46,670 nucleotides of DNA from DASVAL01 sp035649575 (lineage in GTDB: Bacteria; Planctomycetota; UBA1135; UBA2386). This document shows positions 8,251 to 17,017 of the stretch, in pieces (the stretch's first letter is position 1; each line of letters opens with the position of its first letter). The stretch is from NCBI GenBank assembly GCA_035649575.1, contig DASRJH010000197.1, positions 1 to 46,670 of the forward strand. Reading direction: 5' to 3'. The translations under genes were made by a program, and so were the position numbers. The notes under the pieces were generated by a model that saw only the letters and a program-made list of their open reading frames with translations, had not been told where the DNA came from and made no database searches.

Positions 8251-9559
8251 CGCGACAGCGGCTCAGCAGATCGACCCCGAGCACGCCGTGCACGGGAAAC
8301 AGGGCACCCATCGCGCGCGGCACCACGGGCAACGTGACGCCGAGGAATCGCGCCTCCGAACAGCGCAGCACGAGGTCGCGCACTTCGCGCACGGCGACGA
8401 GGCCGCCGCCGAGTGTGCGAACGCGGCGGAACGACGGCACCGTGCGCGCCTCCACGCCCGGCAGCGCCTCGACGCCGGCCGTCGTGAGGCTCGAATGGCT
8501 CGCGCCGGTGTCGAGCACGAACCAGAGGCGCACGCCTTCGACGAAGACCGGCGCCAGACAACGCCCCTCGGCGCGCACGCACTGCACCGACTGATCCTCG
8601 GGCAGGCCACGCGGCATCTCGATCACGACGCTCTTGCGTTCGGGATCGAGAGTGAGCCGGCATGTGGCGAGCAGGTCGAGACCCAGCACGCCGCGAGGCA
8701 CGCGCTCGGGTCCGCCGAAGAAATCGCGCAAGCGCAGCGCCTCGTCGTCGACGATGAGAATCGGCGTCGGCCCGATCTCGATGTCGCCGACCCTGAATTC
8801 CATCAGCACGCCGACTTCGACCGCGAGCGGACGGCCCGCACCGTCGACGGCCGTGCCGGCCGGTTGGCGGTTGCGCACGCCGAGCTCCTCCGCGAAGCTG
8901 CGCGACACGGTGGTCATCGACGTTCCCGTGTCGATCGCGAACGGCCGCTGCCGATCGCCCGAGCCGCACACGAACTCCGGCGCGTCCCCGAGCAGCGGCT
9001 GCTCGGCGAGCAGAGGGCCGGCCGCTTTTCGCACGAAGGGCAGCACCGACGAGACCAGCGCAAATGCCTTGCGGCGTTCGGCCTCTTCACCCTGAGCACC
9101 GGCCATCAACGGCACCGTGCACTCACCCCAGCGGCCCGCCTGCCACAACAGGTCGCCGAGGCGGCCGCGCTGCGCCGCGTCGGTCGCAGCGTCGACACCC
9201 TGGAGTCGCGCGGTTCGGATCGCCGAGGCCTGCTCGCGCAGCGCCTCGTCGTCGTGCCAGAGCAGATCGGCGACGACGGAACTCCACTGCGCGGCGTCGG
9301 CGTTCTGCGGGTTGCGCGCGCGCGCGCGCGCGACGACGTCGATCGCCTGCTCGAGCCGTCCCTGGCGCAACGCCCTCGCCACGGTCTCGAGCTGTTCCTC
9401 GACCGGCTCGGGTTGCCGCGTTGCACATCCCCCGACCAGCCACAGGGCAACGAGCAGCGCGGGTCCGGCTGCAGTGATGTTGACACGCCGCAACGCGGGG
9501 ACCGAACTCCAGCGAAACACGCAGCCAGCCCCGCTGCGGCGTTTCCTTGGCAGTTCCAT
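8207..9559 (-). CDS. Lipoprotein with two tandem retropepsin-like aspartyl protease domains
   Basis: This encodes 450 residues. The ATG at 9559 shares one base with the TGA of the upstream gene (TGATG). A lipobox LVGGC places the lipidated Cys at residue 45 after a hydrophobic segment. Residues ~50-185 are Ala-rich helices of tetratricopeptide-like character. Domain 1 has the catalytic FAIDTGTS (Asp210) and the conserved GVLGLDLL strand near 290. Domain 2 has WFVLDTGAS (Asp350) and GVLGVDLL near 425. Retropepsins normally work as homodimers giving one DTG each, so two copies 140 residues apart could form an intramolecular pair in the periplasm. It is the last gene of a five-gene coupled operon. 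Its substrate is unknown. Confidence 0.9.
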   Translation of the reverse strand: MELPRKRRSGAGCVFRWSSVPALRRVNITAAGPALLVALWLVGGCATRQPEPVEEQLETVARALRQGRLEQAIDVVARARARNPQNADAAQWSSVVADLLWHDDEALREQASAIRTARLQGVDAATDAAQRGRLGDLLWQAGRWGECTVPLMAGAQGEEAERRKAFALVSSVLPFVRKAAGPLLAEQPLLGDAPEFVCGSGDRQRPFAIDTGTSMTTVSRSFAEELGVRNRQPAGTAVDGAGRPLAVEVGVLMEFRVGDIEIGPTPILIVDDEALRLRDFFGGPERVPRGVLGLDLLATCRLTLDPERKSVVIEMPRGLPEDQSVQCVRAEGRCLAPVFVEGVRLWFVLDTGASHSSLTTAGVEALPGVEARTVPSFRRVRTLGGGLVAVREVRDLVLRCSEARFLGVTLPVVPRAMGALFPVHGVLGVDLLSRCRVTLDRGRARLLALP

Positions 9560-12255
9560 CAGTTCGTCGTGATCGTGATCGTGCGGCTCGCGACCACTCG
9601 CACGCCGCGTTCGGCAGTGCCGATCGATTGGACGAAGCCCGCCTGGTCGCGATAGGGATCGGGGATGTCCGGCAGGACTTCGGCGCCGCGCAGCGCCGCC
9701 GTCACCGTCAGCGACCAGGTCCTGCCCGGTTGCAGCGGCCGCAGCGGCGTCACGGCCTCGGGAGGCAGTTGCACGAAGGCAAACTGCGTCTGGTTGCCGG
9801 GCACGTACACCTGCCACAACAACAGCTCGGCGCCGGAGTCGCTGCGCAGCTCGATGGTCGCGTAGATGGAGCCCGCAGGCAGCCCGAACTGCACCGTGAA
9901 CCCCGAAGCCGGCACGACCGCACCGGGCGCCGGCGCAGAGATGGAGGGGAAGCTGGCAGGAAGCTGGAACGAATCGGGTATCGGGCGCGGCAGGGAGATC
10001 AAGGAGCTGTGCCGCAGCGTCGATCCGCCGGAGACCTTGCTGCCCTGCACCAGCGCCAACCACTGGCTGCCTTGCAACGATCCCGTGAGGTCCGGCAGCA
10101 GGAAGACCAGCGAGGAACCCGGCGTGTCGATGTAGCTCAGCGCACGCGCGACGTCGACGACACGCCCTGAAGGCTGCCGCAGCGCCAGCGAGTAAGTGAG
10201 AGTCGTCCGGTCGATGTCCGTGGAGGGGCCCGGGAAAGCTCCGCTGACGACGAACAAGGTCGTCGCATCGAGATCGAGCGCAATGTCCAGTGGCACGACA
10301 TCGCCCTCGACCGGCGCGAAGTCGGCGACGATGCCCGCCTTCAGCAGCGTCGTCACCGGACCGGTCGTCAATTCGGTAACTGCAAGGTTGCCGGCCGCAA
10401 CCGCGACACCGGCCTGGAACGCTGCGTGCGTCGTCGCCGGATCGACGTCGATCGGCAGCGACGACGGAATCGGGACGCCCTCGGCGACGTCCTCCCACCA
10501 CTCCTGCTGCGAGATGCGCCGCGTCACGCGCAGGCGGTGGGCGCGGCTTCCGTCGGCGCCCGTCACAGTACCAGCGACGAGCCCGTGGCGGTCGAAGGCC
10601 CCGAGCGGCGCCCGCAGCACGCGCTGCAGCGGCAGTTCGACGTGGTCTCCGTCGGGCCGTTCGATCGACACGGCATGCACGATCGTGCGGCCGCCACGCT
10701 GCGAGCTGCGCGATGCCGTCGCACGCCCCGCGAAGTCGCGCGTGACGACGAACGACCCGGATTCGAGCGTCTTGCCGACGAAACCCTGACCCGCTGTCGA
10801 ACCCTGCACGACCACGGCATCCATCAGCGGTCCACCACCGAGCGCGTCGGTCACGAGCGCGCGCGTGCTGCGCGCGCCGATGTACCACGCGCGATTGAAG
10901 CGGAACTGGTAGACGTCGAACCAGCGACGCCCGCTGTCGAGGAAGGCGATCGCCTGCCCGTAGAACACCTCGAGCGAATCGATCGGATGCCCGTCCTGGA
11001 AACCGAAGTACTGGGCCGGCACGTCTTCGAAGGCCAACTGGCCGTTCGCATCGCTGAGCGTCGCGAGCGCAACGTCGCCGAAGATCGAGCTGATGCGGCA
11101 TTCTCGCAGCGGATCGGAACGGCCACGGGCGACCTGCTGCACGCGCACGTTGCCGGCCGGCATCGTGTCTAGCACCAGTTCGCCGGCATCGGTCGGCGCC
11201 GACGTGACCAGTACGGTCCTGCCGAGCCGCGCGGGCAACCAGAAGCCGCCCGCGAACAGCTCGATCGTCGCCTGGCGCAGCGAGCCATCGGCGGACGCCG
11301 CCGCGACCCCGGTCGCCACGAAGTGACCGGCGCCATCGGTCAGGACCTTCCTGTGGTCGACGTTGACCATGACGTCGGGGACCGGCTGCCGTACCGTTGA
11401 CGGATCGACCACGCGCCCGCTCACGGTCGTCGCCGGCACCACCGCGCCAAACGCGTAGAGCCCACCCGTCGCGACGGCGCCTGCCGCGATGATGCGACCG
11501 CCCGTGTTCGTGATTCCCGAGGCGACCTCGGCCCATTCCCCGGTCGTGTCGTCGAGCCGGTAGAGCGAGGCAGTACCGCCGCCGAGCAACAGGTCGTCGG
11601 CGACGTCGAGATCCGCCGCCGGAGCGAACGTCACGGCAGGCGGATCGACGAACAAGCCGCGCCCGAACAGGATCGCACCGGTTGGCGGTGACGGCAGGTC
11701 CCCCGGCAGATGCGAGGCCTGCAGCACGCCTGCGCGCACGGTCACCGTCGTGGCGCTGCCAGGCAGGCCGACGCTGCATCCCGCCGGCACGGTCAACACG
11801 GCAGTAGAGGTCGAGGTGATGGCCGTAGTCGCGACCTGCGTACCGAGCGTCAACGTCGCCGACGCGCTGTCCGGCAGATCGGGCAGCCAGAACACGCTCG
11901 GCAGATCAGGGCCGACGACCGTCGTCGCGACGCGCAGAGCCGCGAGCCGATCCGCAGCCACGGCGGCCGCGTTCGCGCCATTCACCGCGATCAGGACCCG
12001 TCCGCGCGGGTCGGCGAAGAGATCCGTGCGGCCATTGCGGCCAGTGACAGCGGCGGCCGTGCCGACGCTCACGCTGGCCCCGACGACGCCGCGCCCGAGG
12101 TCGTCGAGGACCACCACCTTGCAGCTCGCCTTCGGCAGCGGGGGCAAGGTCGGGCCGATGTCGCTGCCCTCGCCGCTGCAACCCGCGAGCAGGAGCAACG
12201 CCCAAGCTGTCGCGAGGCTGCCGGGCCTTCGGGCTCGAAGAAGCAGCCGGGTCAT
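9559..12255 (-). CDS. Large lipoprotein with carboxypeptidase-regulatory-like segments
   Basis: This encodes 898 residues. The ATG at 12255 overlaps the upstream stop as ATGA. A signal sequence ends at LLLLAGCSGEG (lipobox). The body is beta-rich, with Ig/prealbumin-like segments such as CKVVVLDDLGRGVVGASVSV and VSGRVVDPSTVRQPVPDVMVNV, typical of carboxypeptidase regulatory-like domains. The C-terminal part (FPSISAPAPGAVVPASGFTVQF) looks like another Ig-type module. It is probably an envelope-anchored structural or binding protein. It lies between a secreted M28 peptidase and the tandem aspartyl protease, so it could be a partner or substrate of either; that is speculation. Confidence 0.8.
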   Translation of the reverse strand: MTRLLLRARRPGSLATAWALLLLAGCSGEGSDIGPTLPPLPKASCKVVVLDDLGRGVVGASVSVGTAAAVTGRNGRTDLFADPRGRVLIAVNGANAAAVAADRLAALRVATTVVGPDLPSVFWLPDLPDSASATLTLGTQVATTAITSTSTAVLTVPAGCSVGLPGSATTVTVRAGVLQASHLPGDLPSPPTGAILFGRGLFVDPPAVTFAPAADLDVADDLLLGGGTASLYRLDDTTGEWAEVASGITNTGGRIIAAGAVATGGLYAFGAVVPATTVSGRVVDPSTVRQPVPDVMVNVDHRKVLTDGAGHFVATGVAAASADGSLRQATIELFAGGFWLPARLGRTVLVTSAPTDAGELVLDTMPAGNVRVQQVARGRSDPLRECRISSIFGDVALATLSDANGQLAFEDVPAQYFGFQDGHPIDSLEVFYGQAIAFLDSGRRWFDVYQFRFNRAWYIGARSTRALVTDALGGGPLMDAVVVQGSTAGQGFVGKTLESGSFVVTRDFAGRATASRSSQRGGRTIVHAVSIERPDGDHVELPLQRVLRAPLGAFDRHGLVAGTVTGADGSRAHRLRVTRRISQQEWWEDVAEGVPIPSSLPIDVDPATTHAAFQAGVAVAAGNLAVTELTTGPVTTLLKAGIVADFAPVEGDVVPLDIALDLDATTLFVVSGAFPGPSTDIDRTTLTYSLALRQPSGRVVDVARALSYIDTPGSSLVFLLPDLTGSLQGSQWLALVQGSKVSGGSTLRHSSLISLPRPIPDSFQLPASFPSISAPAPGAVVPASGFTVQFGLPAGSIYATIELRSDSGAELLLWQVYVPGNQTQFAFVQLPPEAVTPLRPLQPGRTWSLTVTAALRGAEVLPDIPDPYRDQAGFVQSIGTAERGVRVVASRTITITTN

Positions 12256-13670
12256 CGATCCCGCTCCTCGCCGCCCGTGCGCCGCGGCGTCGCGGCGCCG
12301 CGTTGTTCGAGCCGATCCGGTTCGGGCGGGGTCGCGACGCGGCTGCGGCTGCCGTCCGGCCCGACCGAGCGCACGCCGACCACCGCGTCGTCGAGGCAGA
12401 CTCCTTCCAGGCAGGCGCGCCAGCGGTTGCCGCGCGCGACGGAGGGTTTCGCGGCCGCCATGTCGATCGTGTGCGTCCAGTCGGCCGCCGTGGTCTCGCG
12501 CCACACGAACTCGCAGCGTTCGACGCCCGAAGGCAGTTCGTAGACGAGCTCCGTGTCGTAGCGGTCGCGCCGCAGTTGCGCCGAGACGACCAGCGGCGGC
12601 GGCGGCGCCGACGCCAACTCCGCGAGCGTCGCGACGACGACGCGCGTGACGTTCGCGATGTAGGCGAAGTCCGCGAACTCGGGCACGTCGCCGTACGGCG
12701 CGCCGTCGACTTCCGTGATGTTCTGGTGCTGCCGCGAGAAGTCCTCGCGCGGCTCCGTCAACCTCACGGCCGGGACACCCTGCTCGAAGAACGAACGGTG
12801 GTCGCCGCCGCGGCCGTAGCGGTCACCGCGCAGGATCAGCTTGACGCCGAAGGCCGGCAGATGAGTGGCCGCCGCGTAGCTCACGGCGCGCGCCATGCTG
12901 CGGCCGATGCTGTCGTTGCCGCTCGGCGCGTAGCTGAAACAACGCACGTGCCGGTCGTAGCGCACGCCGTCCATGCCGAGCGTGTTGCCGACGATGTCGC
13001 AGCCGATCATGCCGTCGACCTTGATGTCCGCGCTGGCCAGCGACTTCGCGTGCGCTGCGGAACCGAGCAGGCCCTGCTCCTCGCCATCGAACGCGACGAA
13101 GATCACCGTCGCGGCGAGCGGCATCGTGCTCATGACGCGGCAGGCTTCGAGTGCTACGGCCGTTCCCGATGCATCGTCGACGGCGCCCGGTGCTGCACCG
13201 ACGCCGTCGTTGCCCCTGCTGTTGCGCGAGTCGTAGTGGCCGCCGATCACGTAGACGCGCGCCGCATCGCTCGAGCCTTGCAGCCTCGCGATGACGTTCA
13301 CGATCGGGACCTCCTTGGGCATGCCCTGACGCGCACACGGCACGGTCTCGGCCTGCAGCGACACGGTGAGCCGCCCCCCACTCTGCGCCGCGACGGCCTC
13401 GAACTGGCTCTGCAGCCACTTGCGCGCCGCACCGGTTCCTTCGGTGTCGCTGTCGGTGCGCGACAGCACGTGCCGCGTGCCGAAGCCGACCAGCGCGCGC
13501 ACGGTCGCTTCGATGCGCGCCTTGTCGACCGCGGCCAGCGCGGCCGCGATCCGTTCCACGATCGCAGCGTTGGCCTGGGACGCGTTGGCCTGTGCAGGCG
13601 CGTTTGCCAGGAACAGAACGGGCGCAGCGAGCAGGCAGCAGAACGGCACGGCGGCGGGCAGCGGGTTCAT
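12252..13670 (-). CDS. Secreted M28-family zinc metallopeptidase
   Basis: This encodes 472 residues with a signal peptide (PFCCLLAAPVLFLANAPAQA). M28 aminopeptidase motifs are clear: VYVIGGHYDS, GAVDDASGTAVALEA, FVAFDGEEQGLLGS, MIGCDIVGN and FSRQHQNITEVDG. These contain the expected His, Asp, Glu, Asp and His ligands for two zinc ions and the catalytic Glu. Residues after ~360 form an extra C-terminal region with a fibronectin-like look (SAQLRRDRYDTELVYELP). It probably releases N-terminal residues from peptides in the periplasm or outside the cell. ATGA overlaps join it to gpmI upstream and the large lipoprotein downstream. Confidence 0.93.
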   Translation of the reverse strand: MNPLPAAVPFCCLLAAPVLFLANAPAQANASQANAAIVERIAAALAAVDKARIEATVRALVGFGTRHVLSRTDSDTEGTGAARKWLQSQFEAVAAQSGGRLTVSLQAETVPCARQGMPKEVPIVNVIARLQGSSDAARVYVIGGHYDSRNSRGNDGVGAAPGAVDDASGTAVALEACRVMSTMPLAATVIFVAFDGEEQGLLGSAAHAKSLASADIKVDGMIGCDIVGNTLGMDGVRYDRHVRCFSYAPSGNDSIGRSMARAVSYAAATHLPAFGVKLILRGDRYGRGGDHRSFFEQGVPAVRLTEPREDFSRQHQNITEVDGAPYGDVPEFADFAYIANVTRVVVATLAELASAPPPPLVVSAQLRRDRYDTELVYELPSGVERCEFVWRETTAADWTHTIDMAAAKPSVARGNRWRACLEGVCLDDAVVGVRSVGPDGSRSRVATPPEPDRLEQRGAATPRRTGGEERDR

Positions 13671-15208
13671 GCGAGGAGGTCGACTCCTTCCATGCTACTC
13701 GCTCGCGGCAGCCCGAGGATCGGCAGCAGCGTGGCCGCGATGTCGCAGAGGCGACCGCCACTGCGCAGGCGCTTGCCGCGCACGGCGTCGCCGCAGACCA
13801 CGAACGGCACGGGATTCGTCGTGTGCGCGGTGTGCGGCTGCCCGGTCTCGGGATCGATCATCATCTCGACGTTGCCGTGGTCGGCCGTGATCGCGACGGT
13901 GCCACCGAGCTTCAGGTAGGCCGGCACGATGCGCGACAGGCACTGGTCGATCGTCTGTACGGCCTTCACGGCGGCCGCCATGATCCCCGTGTGGCCGACC
14001 ATGTCGGCGTTCGCGAAGTTCAGGATCGTGACGTCGGGGCGGCTGCCGCCCAACTCGGCCAGCAGCGCATCGGTCACGAGGCGCGCCGACATCTCGGGCT
14101 GCAGGTCGTAGGTGGCCACCTTCGGGCTCGGCACGAGCACGCGCCGCTCGCCGCGATACTCGCTCTCGTCGCCGCCCGAGAAGAAGAACGTCACGTGCGC
14201 GTACTTCTCGGTCTCGGCGATGCGCAGCTGGCTCAAACCGGCCTGGCTCACGATCTGCGGGAAGATGCCTTCGAGGTTCTGCGGCGCGTAGGCGACCGGG
14301 CACGGAAAGTCCTCGCGGTAGCGCGTCATCGTCACGTAGTGCAGCACCGGGACGGAGGCACGTGGGAATCCCGTGAACTCGCGCGTCACGAACGCTTCGG
14401 TCAATTGCCGCGCCCGGTCGGTGCGGAAGTTGAAGAAGATTACCGCATCGCCGGTGTGCACGCGGCCGCGGTCGCGCGAACCGATCACGGTCGGCAGCAC
14501 GAACTCGTCGCCCTCGTCGCGGGCATAGGCTGCGGCAATCGCGGCCTGCGCCGACGCGGCCGCTTGCCCCTGCCCGAGCGTCAATGCGTCGTAGGCCTGC
14601 TGCACGCGCTCCCACCGCTTGTCGCGGTCCATCGCGTAGTAGCGGCCGATGACCGTCGCGATGCGGCCGGTGCCGAGCTCGCGCATCCAGGTCTCGACAC
14701 GTTCCACGAACGGCTGCGCCGAGCGCGGCGGCGTATCCCGGCCGTCGAGGAACGCGTGCAAGACGACGCGATCGCCCACAAGCCCCTCCTGCTTGCAGAG
14801 CCGCAGCAGCGCGTGCAGGTGCTGGCCGCTGCTGTGCACGCCGCCGTCCGAGACCAAGCCAAGTAGATGCAGCGCGCTGCCGCTGCGTTTGCTGTGCTCG
14901 ATCGCGGAACGCAGCGCCGGGTTCTGCGCAAAACGCCCCTCGCGGATCTCGCGGTCGATGCGCGTGATCTCCTGATAGACGATGCGCCCTGCCCCGATGT
15001 TGAGGTGGCCGACCTCGGAGTTGCCCATCAACCCGCACGGCAGCCCAACGTCCTCACCGCTGGCCTGCAGCGTGGTGCTCGGCCACTGCTGGCGCAGGTC
15101 CTTCCAGAACCGCGGCTCGGCTCTTTCGATCGCGTTGTAAGGACCGGGCGCAGCTTCGCCGAAGCCGTCGAGTACCGTGAGCAGGAGGGGCGGGCGGCGT
15201 AACGTCAT
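13667..15208 (-). CDS. gpmI: 2,3-bisphosphoglycerate-independent phosphoglycerate mutase
   Basis: This encodes 513 residues, full length for the manganese-dependent enzyme that interconverts 3- and 2-phosphoglycerate in glycolysis and gluconeogenesis. Metal and catalytic motifs are present: VLDGFG (Asp14), MGNSEVGHLNIGAGR with the phosphorylated Ser64, FLDGRDTPP, FFNFRTDRARQLTEA, NFANADMVGHTG and ITADHGNVEMM. The ATG at 15208 overlaps the stop of the preceding gene as ATGA. It is unusual to see this housekeeping gene embedded in an operon with secreted peptidases. Confidence 0.97.
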   Translation of the reverse strand: MTLRRPPLLLTVLDGFGEAAPGPYNAIERAEPRFWKDLRQQWPSTTLQASGEDVGLPCGLMGNSEVGHLNIGAGRIVYQEITRIDREIREGRFAQNPALRSAIEHSKRSGSALHLLGLVSDGGVHSSGQHLHALLRLCKQEGLVGDRVVLHAFLDGRDTPPRSAQPFVERVETWMRELGTGRIATVIGRYYAMDRDKRWERVQQAYDALTLGQGQAAASAQAAIAAAYARDEGDEFVLPTVIGSRDRGRVHTGDAVIFFNFRTDRARQLTEAFVTREFTGFPRASVPVLHYVTMTRYREDFPCPVAYAPQNLEGIFPQIVSQAGLSQLRIAETEKYAHVTFFFSGGDESEYRGERRVLVPSPKVATYDLQPEMSARLVTDALLAELGGSRPDVTILNFANADMVGHTGIMAAAVKAVQTIDQCLSRIVPAYLKLGGTVAITADHGNVEMMIDPETGQPHTAHTTNPVPFVVCGDAVRGKRLRSGGRLCDIAATLLPILGLPRASSMEGVDLLA

Positions 15209-15828
15209 GCGAGCATCTTGTCGACGGACATCGCGATCGCCCTCTGGGCTCGGCGGATCTCTTCGAGCACGGCAGTCACGCGTCGCATCGCGGTGTCCGC
15301 GAGATCCCGGTTGGTCAGGTAGGCCGAATTGATGCGGACGTTCAGATGGGCACCCTCGGCCGAGGCGAGCAGCAGCATGGCGCCCGACGCGAGATCGCTG
15401 ATGATCGCCTTGCCGATGCTCGAGACCACGCTCTCCATCGAGTTGAACACGTCGCGCACCATGCACAGCAGTTCTTCGGGCACGACCATCGCGCCGAGCA
15501 TCGCCTCCTGGATGGCCTTCTCGCGCAGTGCTTTCTGCTTCTCGTTGTCCTTCGGCATGCCGTAGGCAGCCGATACGAGGTCGAACGAACGGCAGTCGCG
15601 ATCGGCCATCGGCAGCAACCGCCGCAAGTGGTCGCTCAGCATTTCTTCGACGCGTGCGAGGTCCCCCTCGCGCGCGACGTTGGCCTTCTTGCCGCGCGAG
15701 AAGCGCAAGACCATCAGGAACAGCGAGCAACCCATACAGCCGGCAATGGCTGAGGCCGCACCGCCGCCGGGGGTCGGTGTCTTGGCTGCGAGGGTCTCGA
15801 TGAACTTGTCGATGGTTTGGGTGATCAT
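15205..15828 (-). CDS. Cyclodeaminase/cyclohydrolase family protein (FchA-like)
   Basis: This encodes 207 residues and begins MITQTIDKFIETLAAKTPTP. The GGGAASAIAGCMGCSLFLMV segment is the hallmark of the formiminotransferase-cyclodeaminase C-terminal family. Stand-alone members act as methenyltetrahydrofolate cyclohydrolase (FchA) or formimidoyl-THF cyclodeaminase; which one applies cannot be decided from this sequence. The long helices (RDLADTAMRRVTAVLEEIRR) fit the all-helical fold. It is the first gene of the operon that continues with gpmI. It is divergent from the gene at 15949, with a 120-bp intergenic region. Confidence 0.88.
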   Translation of the reverse strand: MITQTIDKFIETLAAKTPTPGGGAASAIAGCMGCSLFLMVLRFSRGKKANVAREGDLARVEEMLSDHLRRLLPMADRDCRSFDLVSAAYGMPKDNEKQKALREKAIQEAMLGAMVVPEELLCMVRDVFNSMESVVSSIGKAIISDLASGAMLLLASAEGAHLNVRINSAYLTNRDLADTAMRRVTAVLEEIRRAQRAIAMSVDKMLA

Positions 15829-15948
15829 GGCTAGCGTGAGTCTCGGCGGCCGGCAGCGCGGATCAAGGCCGGAGCTGCAACTCGTTTTCTCGCGCGTACG
15901 GTTCCGCCGCAGACTTGCGCAACGTCGGCGGTCGCGGACAGTGTAGGC

Positions 15949-16587
15949 ATGCGTTGGCATCGCGTTCGCCCCGCGTACAGATCGCCGTCCAGATCGTCGC
16001 TCTGCAGGCCGTTCCACTGGCCGTTCGGCTGGCTGTTGGCACTCGCGGCGTGCTCGACGGCAGCGCCCGTGCCCGAGTCCCTGCAGACCCTGCTCGGCGA
16101 GAGCCCCGACGGCAACTCCGCGCGTCTTTCGATCGGTGGCAACCGCATCGTCGCGGCCGCTGTCGCGATCGGCAACGCGTCGCTGCCCAAGGCAGCGCGC
16201 ACGGCGATCGAGGCCATCGCTCCGCAGGGGGAACTGCTCTTCGCCGGGCGGGAATGGGGACCGCGTGGCGCAGGGTTCCGCGTCGAGAAGCGCTACCGCG
16301 ACGGGGTAAAGGAGCACGTGCGGTCCGTGCTCGTCGACGCGGACGGGCGGGTGCTCGAGCGCGCGCACTCGGTGGCGATCGCCGAGGTGCCACAACACGT
16401 GCTCGCGGCGGCGATGCGCGTCGGACCCATGATCGACGAGGCGCGCATCGTGTCGGGGCCCGAGCGCGAGGAGTACTGGTCCGTGTCGGTGCGCGATCGG
16501 GTCGGGCGCACGTTCGTGGCGCGCGTGAGCCTCGCCGGTTCTCTGCTCGACTCGGTCCGCCGCGTGTCGGCTCGCGTCGATTCGTAG
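15949..16587 (+). CDS. Hypothetical lipoprotein, possible PepSY-like fold
   Basis: This encodes 212 residues. A hydrophobic stretch ends at LLALAACSTA (Cys35), a plausible lipobox after an unusually long, Arg-rich N-terminus, so the true start may be internal. The segment NASLPKAARTAIEAIAPQGE followed by KRYRDGVKEHVRSVLVDADGRVLE resembles the helix-then-strands unit of PepSY-like (beta-lactamase-inhibitor-like) domains. A second weaker unit follows (PQHVLAAAMRVGPMIDEAR). Function unknown. The PepSY reading is tentative. Confidence 0.65.
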   Translation: MRWHRVRPAYRSPSRSSLCRPFHWPFGWLLALAACSTAAPVPESLQTLLGESPDGNSARLSIGGNRIVAAAVAIGNASLPKAARTAIEAIAPQGELLFAGREWGPRGAGFRVEKRYRDGVKEHVRSVLVDADGRVLERAHSVAIAEVPQHVLAAAMRVGPMIDEARIVSGPEREEYWSVSVRDRVGRTFVARVSLAGSLLDSVRRVSARVDS

Positions 16588-16662
16588 CGCCTGCTTTGCC
16601 CAACAGACCGCGGATTGCATGATCCACGCTGCGGCCATTCCGCCGCGTCCGAGGCCCACCTC

Positions 16663-17013
16663 ATGCGCAAACGCTTGCCTGCACTGTTCGGCTCGCTTCT
16701 CCTCGCCGCCCCCCTGAGTTCCTGCCTGGCGGGTCCGCACCAGTTGCGTCGTTCCATCGACGACTGGGATCACAAGACCTACGTGAACAGCCCCTGGTTC
16801 AACGCCGCGCTGTGGATCGTGCCCGTGATCCCGACCTGCCACGTGCTCGCGTTCACGGCCGACTTCCTGATCTGCGACGCCTACGCGTTCTGGTGCGACG
16901 ACGCCTGGGACGGCTCGGGCACCGGATTCCAGCACAAGGAAGTGATGGCCACCGATGGCCGCGTCGGCAGCCTGTTGCTCGACAAGGCCGAGTGGACGCG
17001 CGTCGAGAAGTAG
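16663..17013 (+). CDS. DUF3332-like small lipoprotein
   Basis: This encodes 116 residues from the ATG at 16663; the 16 codons upstream in frame do not look coding. A signal peptide ends at PLSSCLAG (lipobox, Cys21). The mature part HQLRRSIDDWDHKTYVNSPW, then NAALWIVPVIPTCHVLAFTADFLI and DAYAFWCDD, matches the pattern I associate with DUF3332 proteins (short W-rich N-terminus, hydrophobic hairpin, then an FW motif). It ends with charged residues. It is separated from the convergent gene by only 4 bases. Function of the family is unknown. Confidence 0.75.
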   Translation: MRKRLPALFGSLLLAAPLSSCLAGPHQLRRSIDDWDHKTYVNSPWFNAALWIVPVIPTCHVLAFTADFLICDAYAFWCDDAWDGSGTGFQHKEVMATDGRVGSLLLDKAEWTRVEK

Positions 17014-17017
17014 CCGC

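Noticed and set aside
9314..9330. Alternating GC run (possible Z-DNA)
   Set aside because: It lies within codons for an RARAR segment of the aspartyl protease lipoprotein and is explained by codon choice at high GC.
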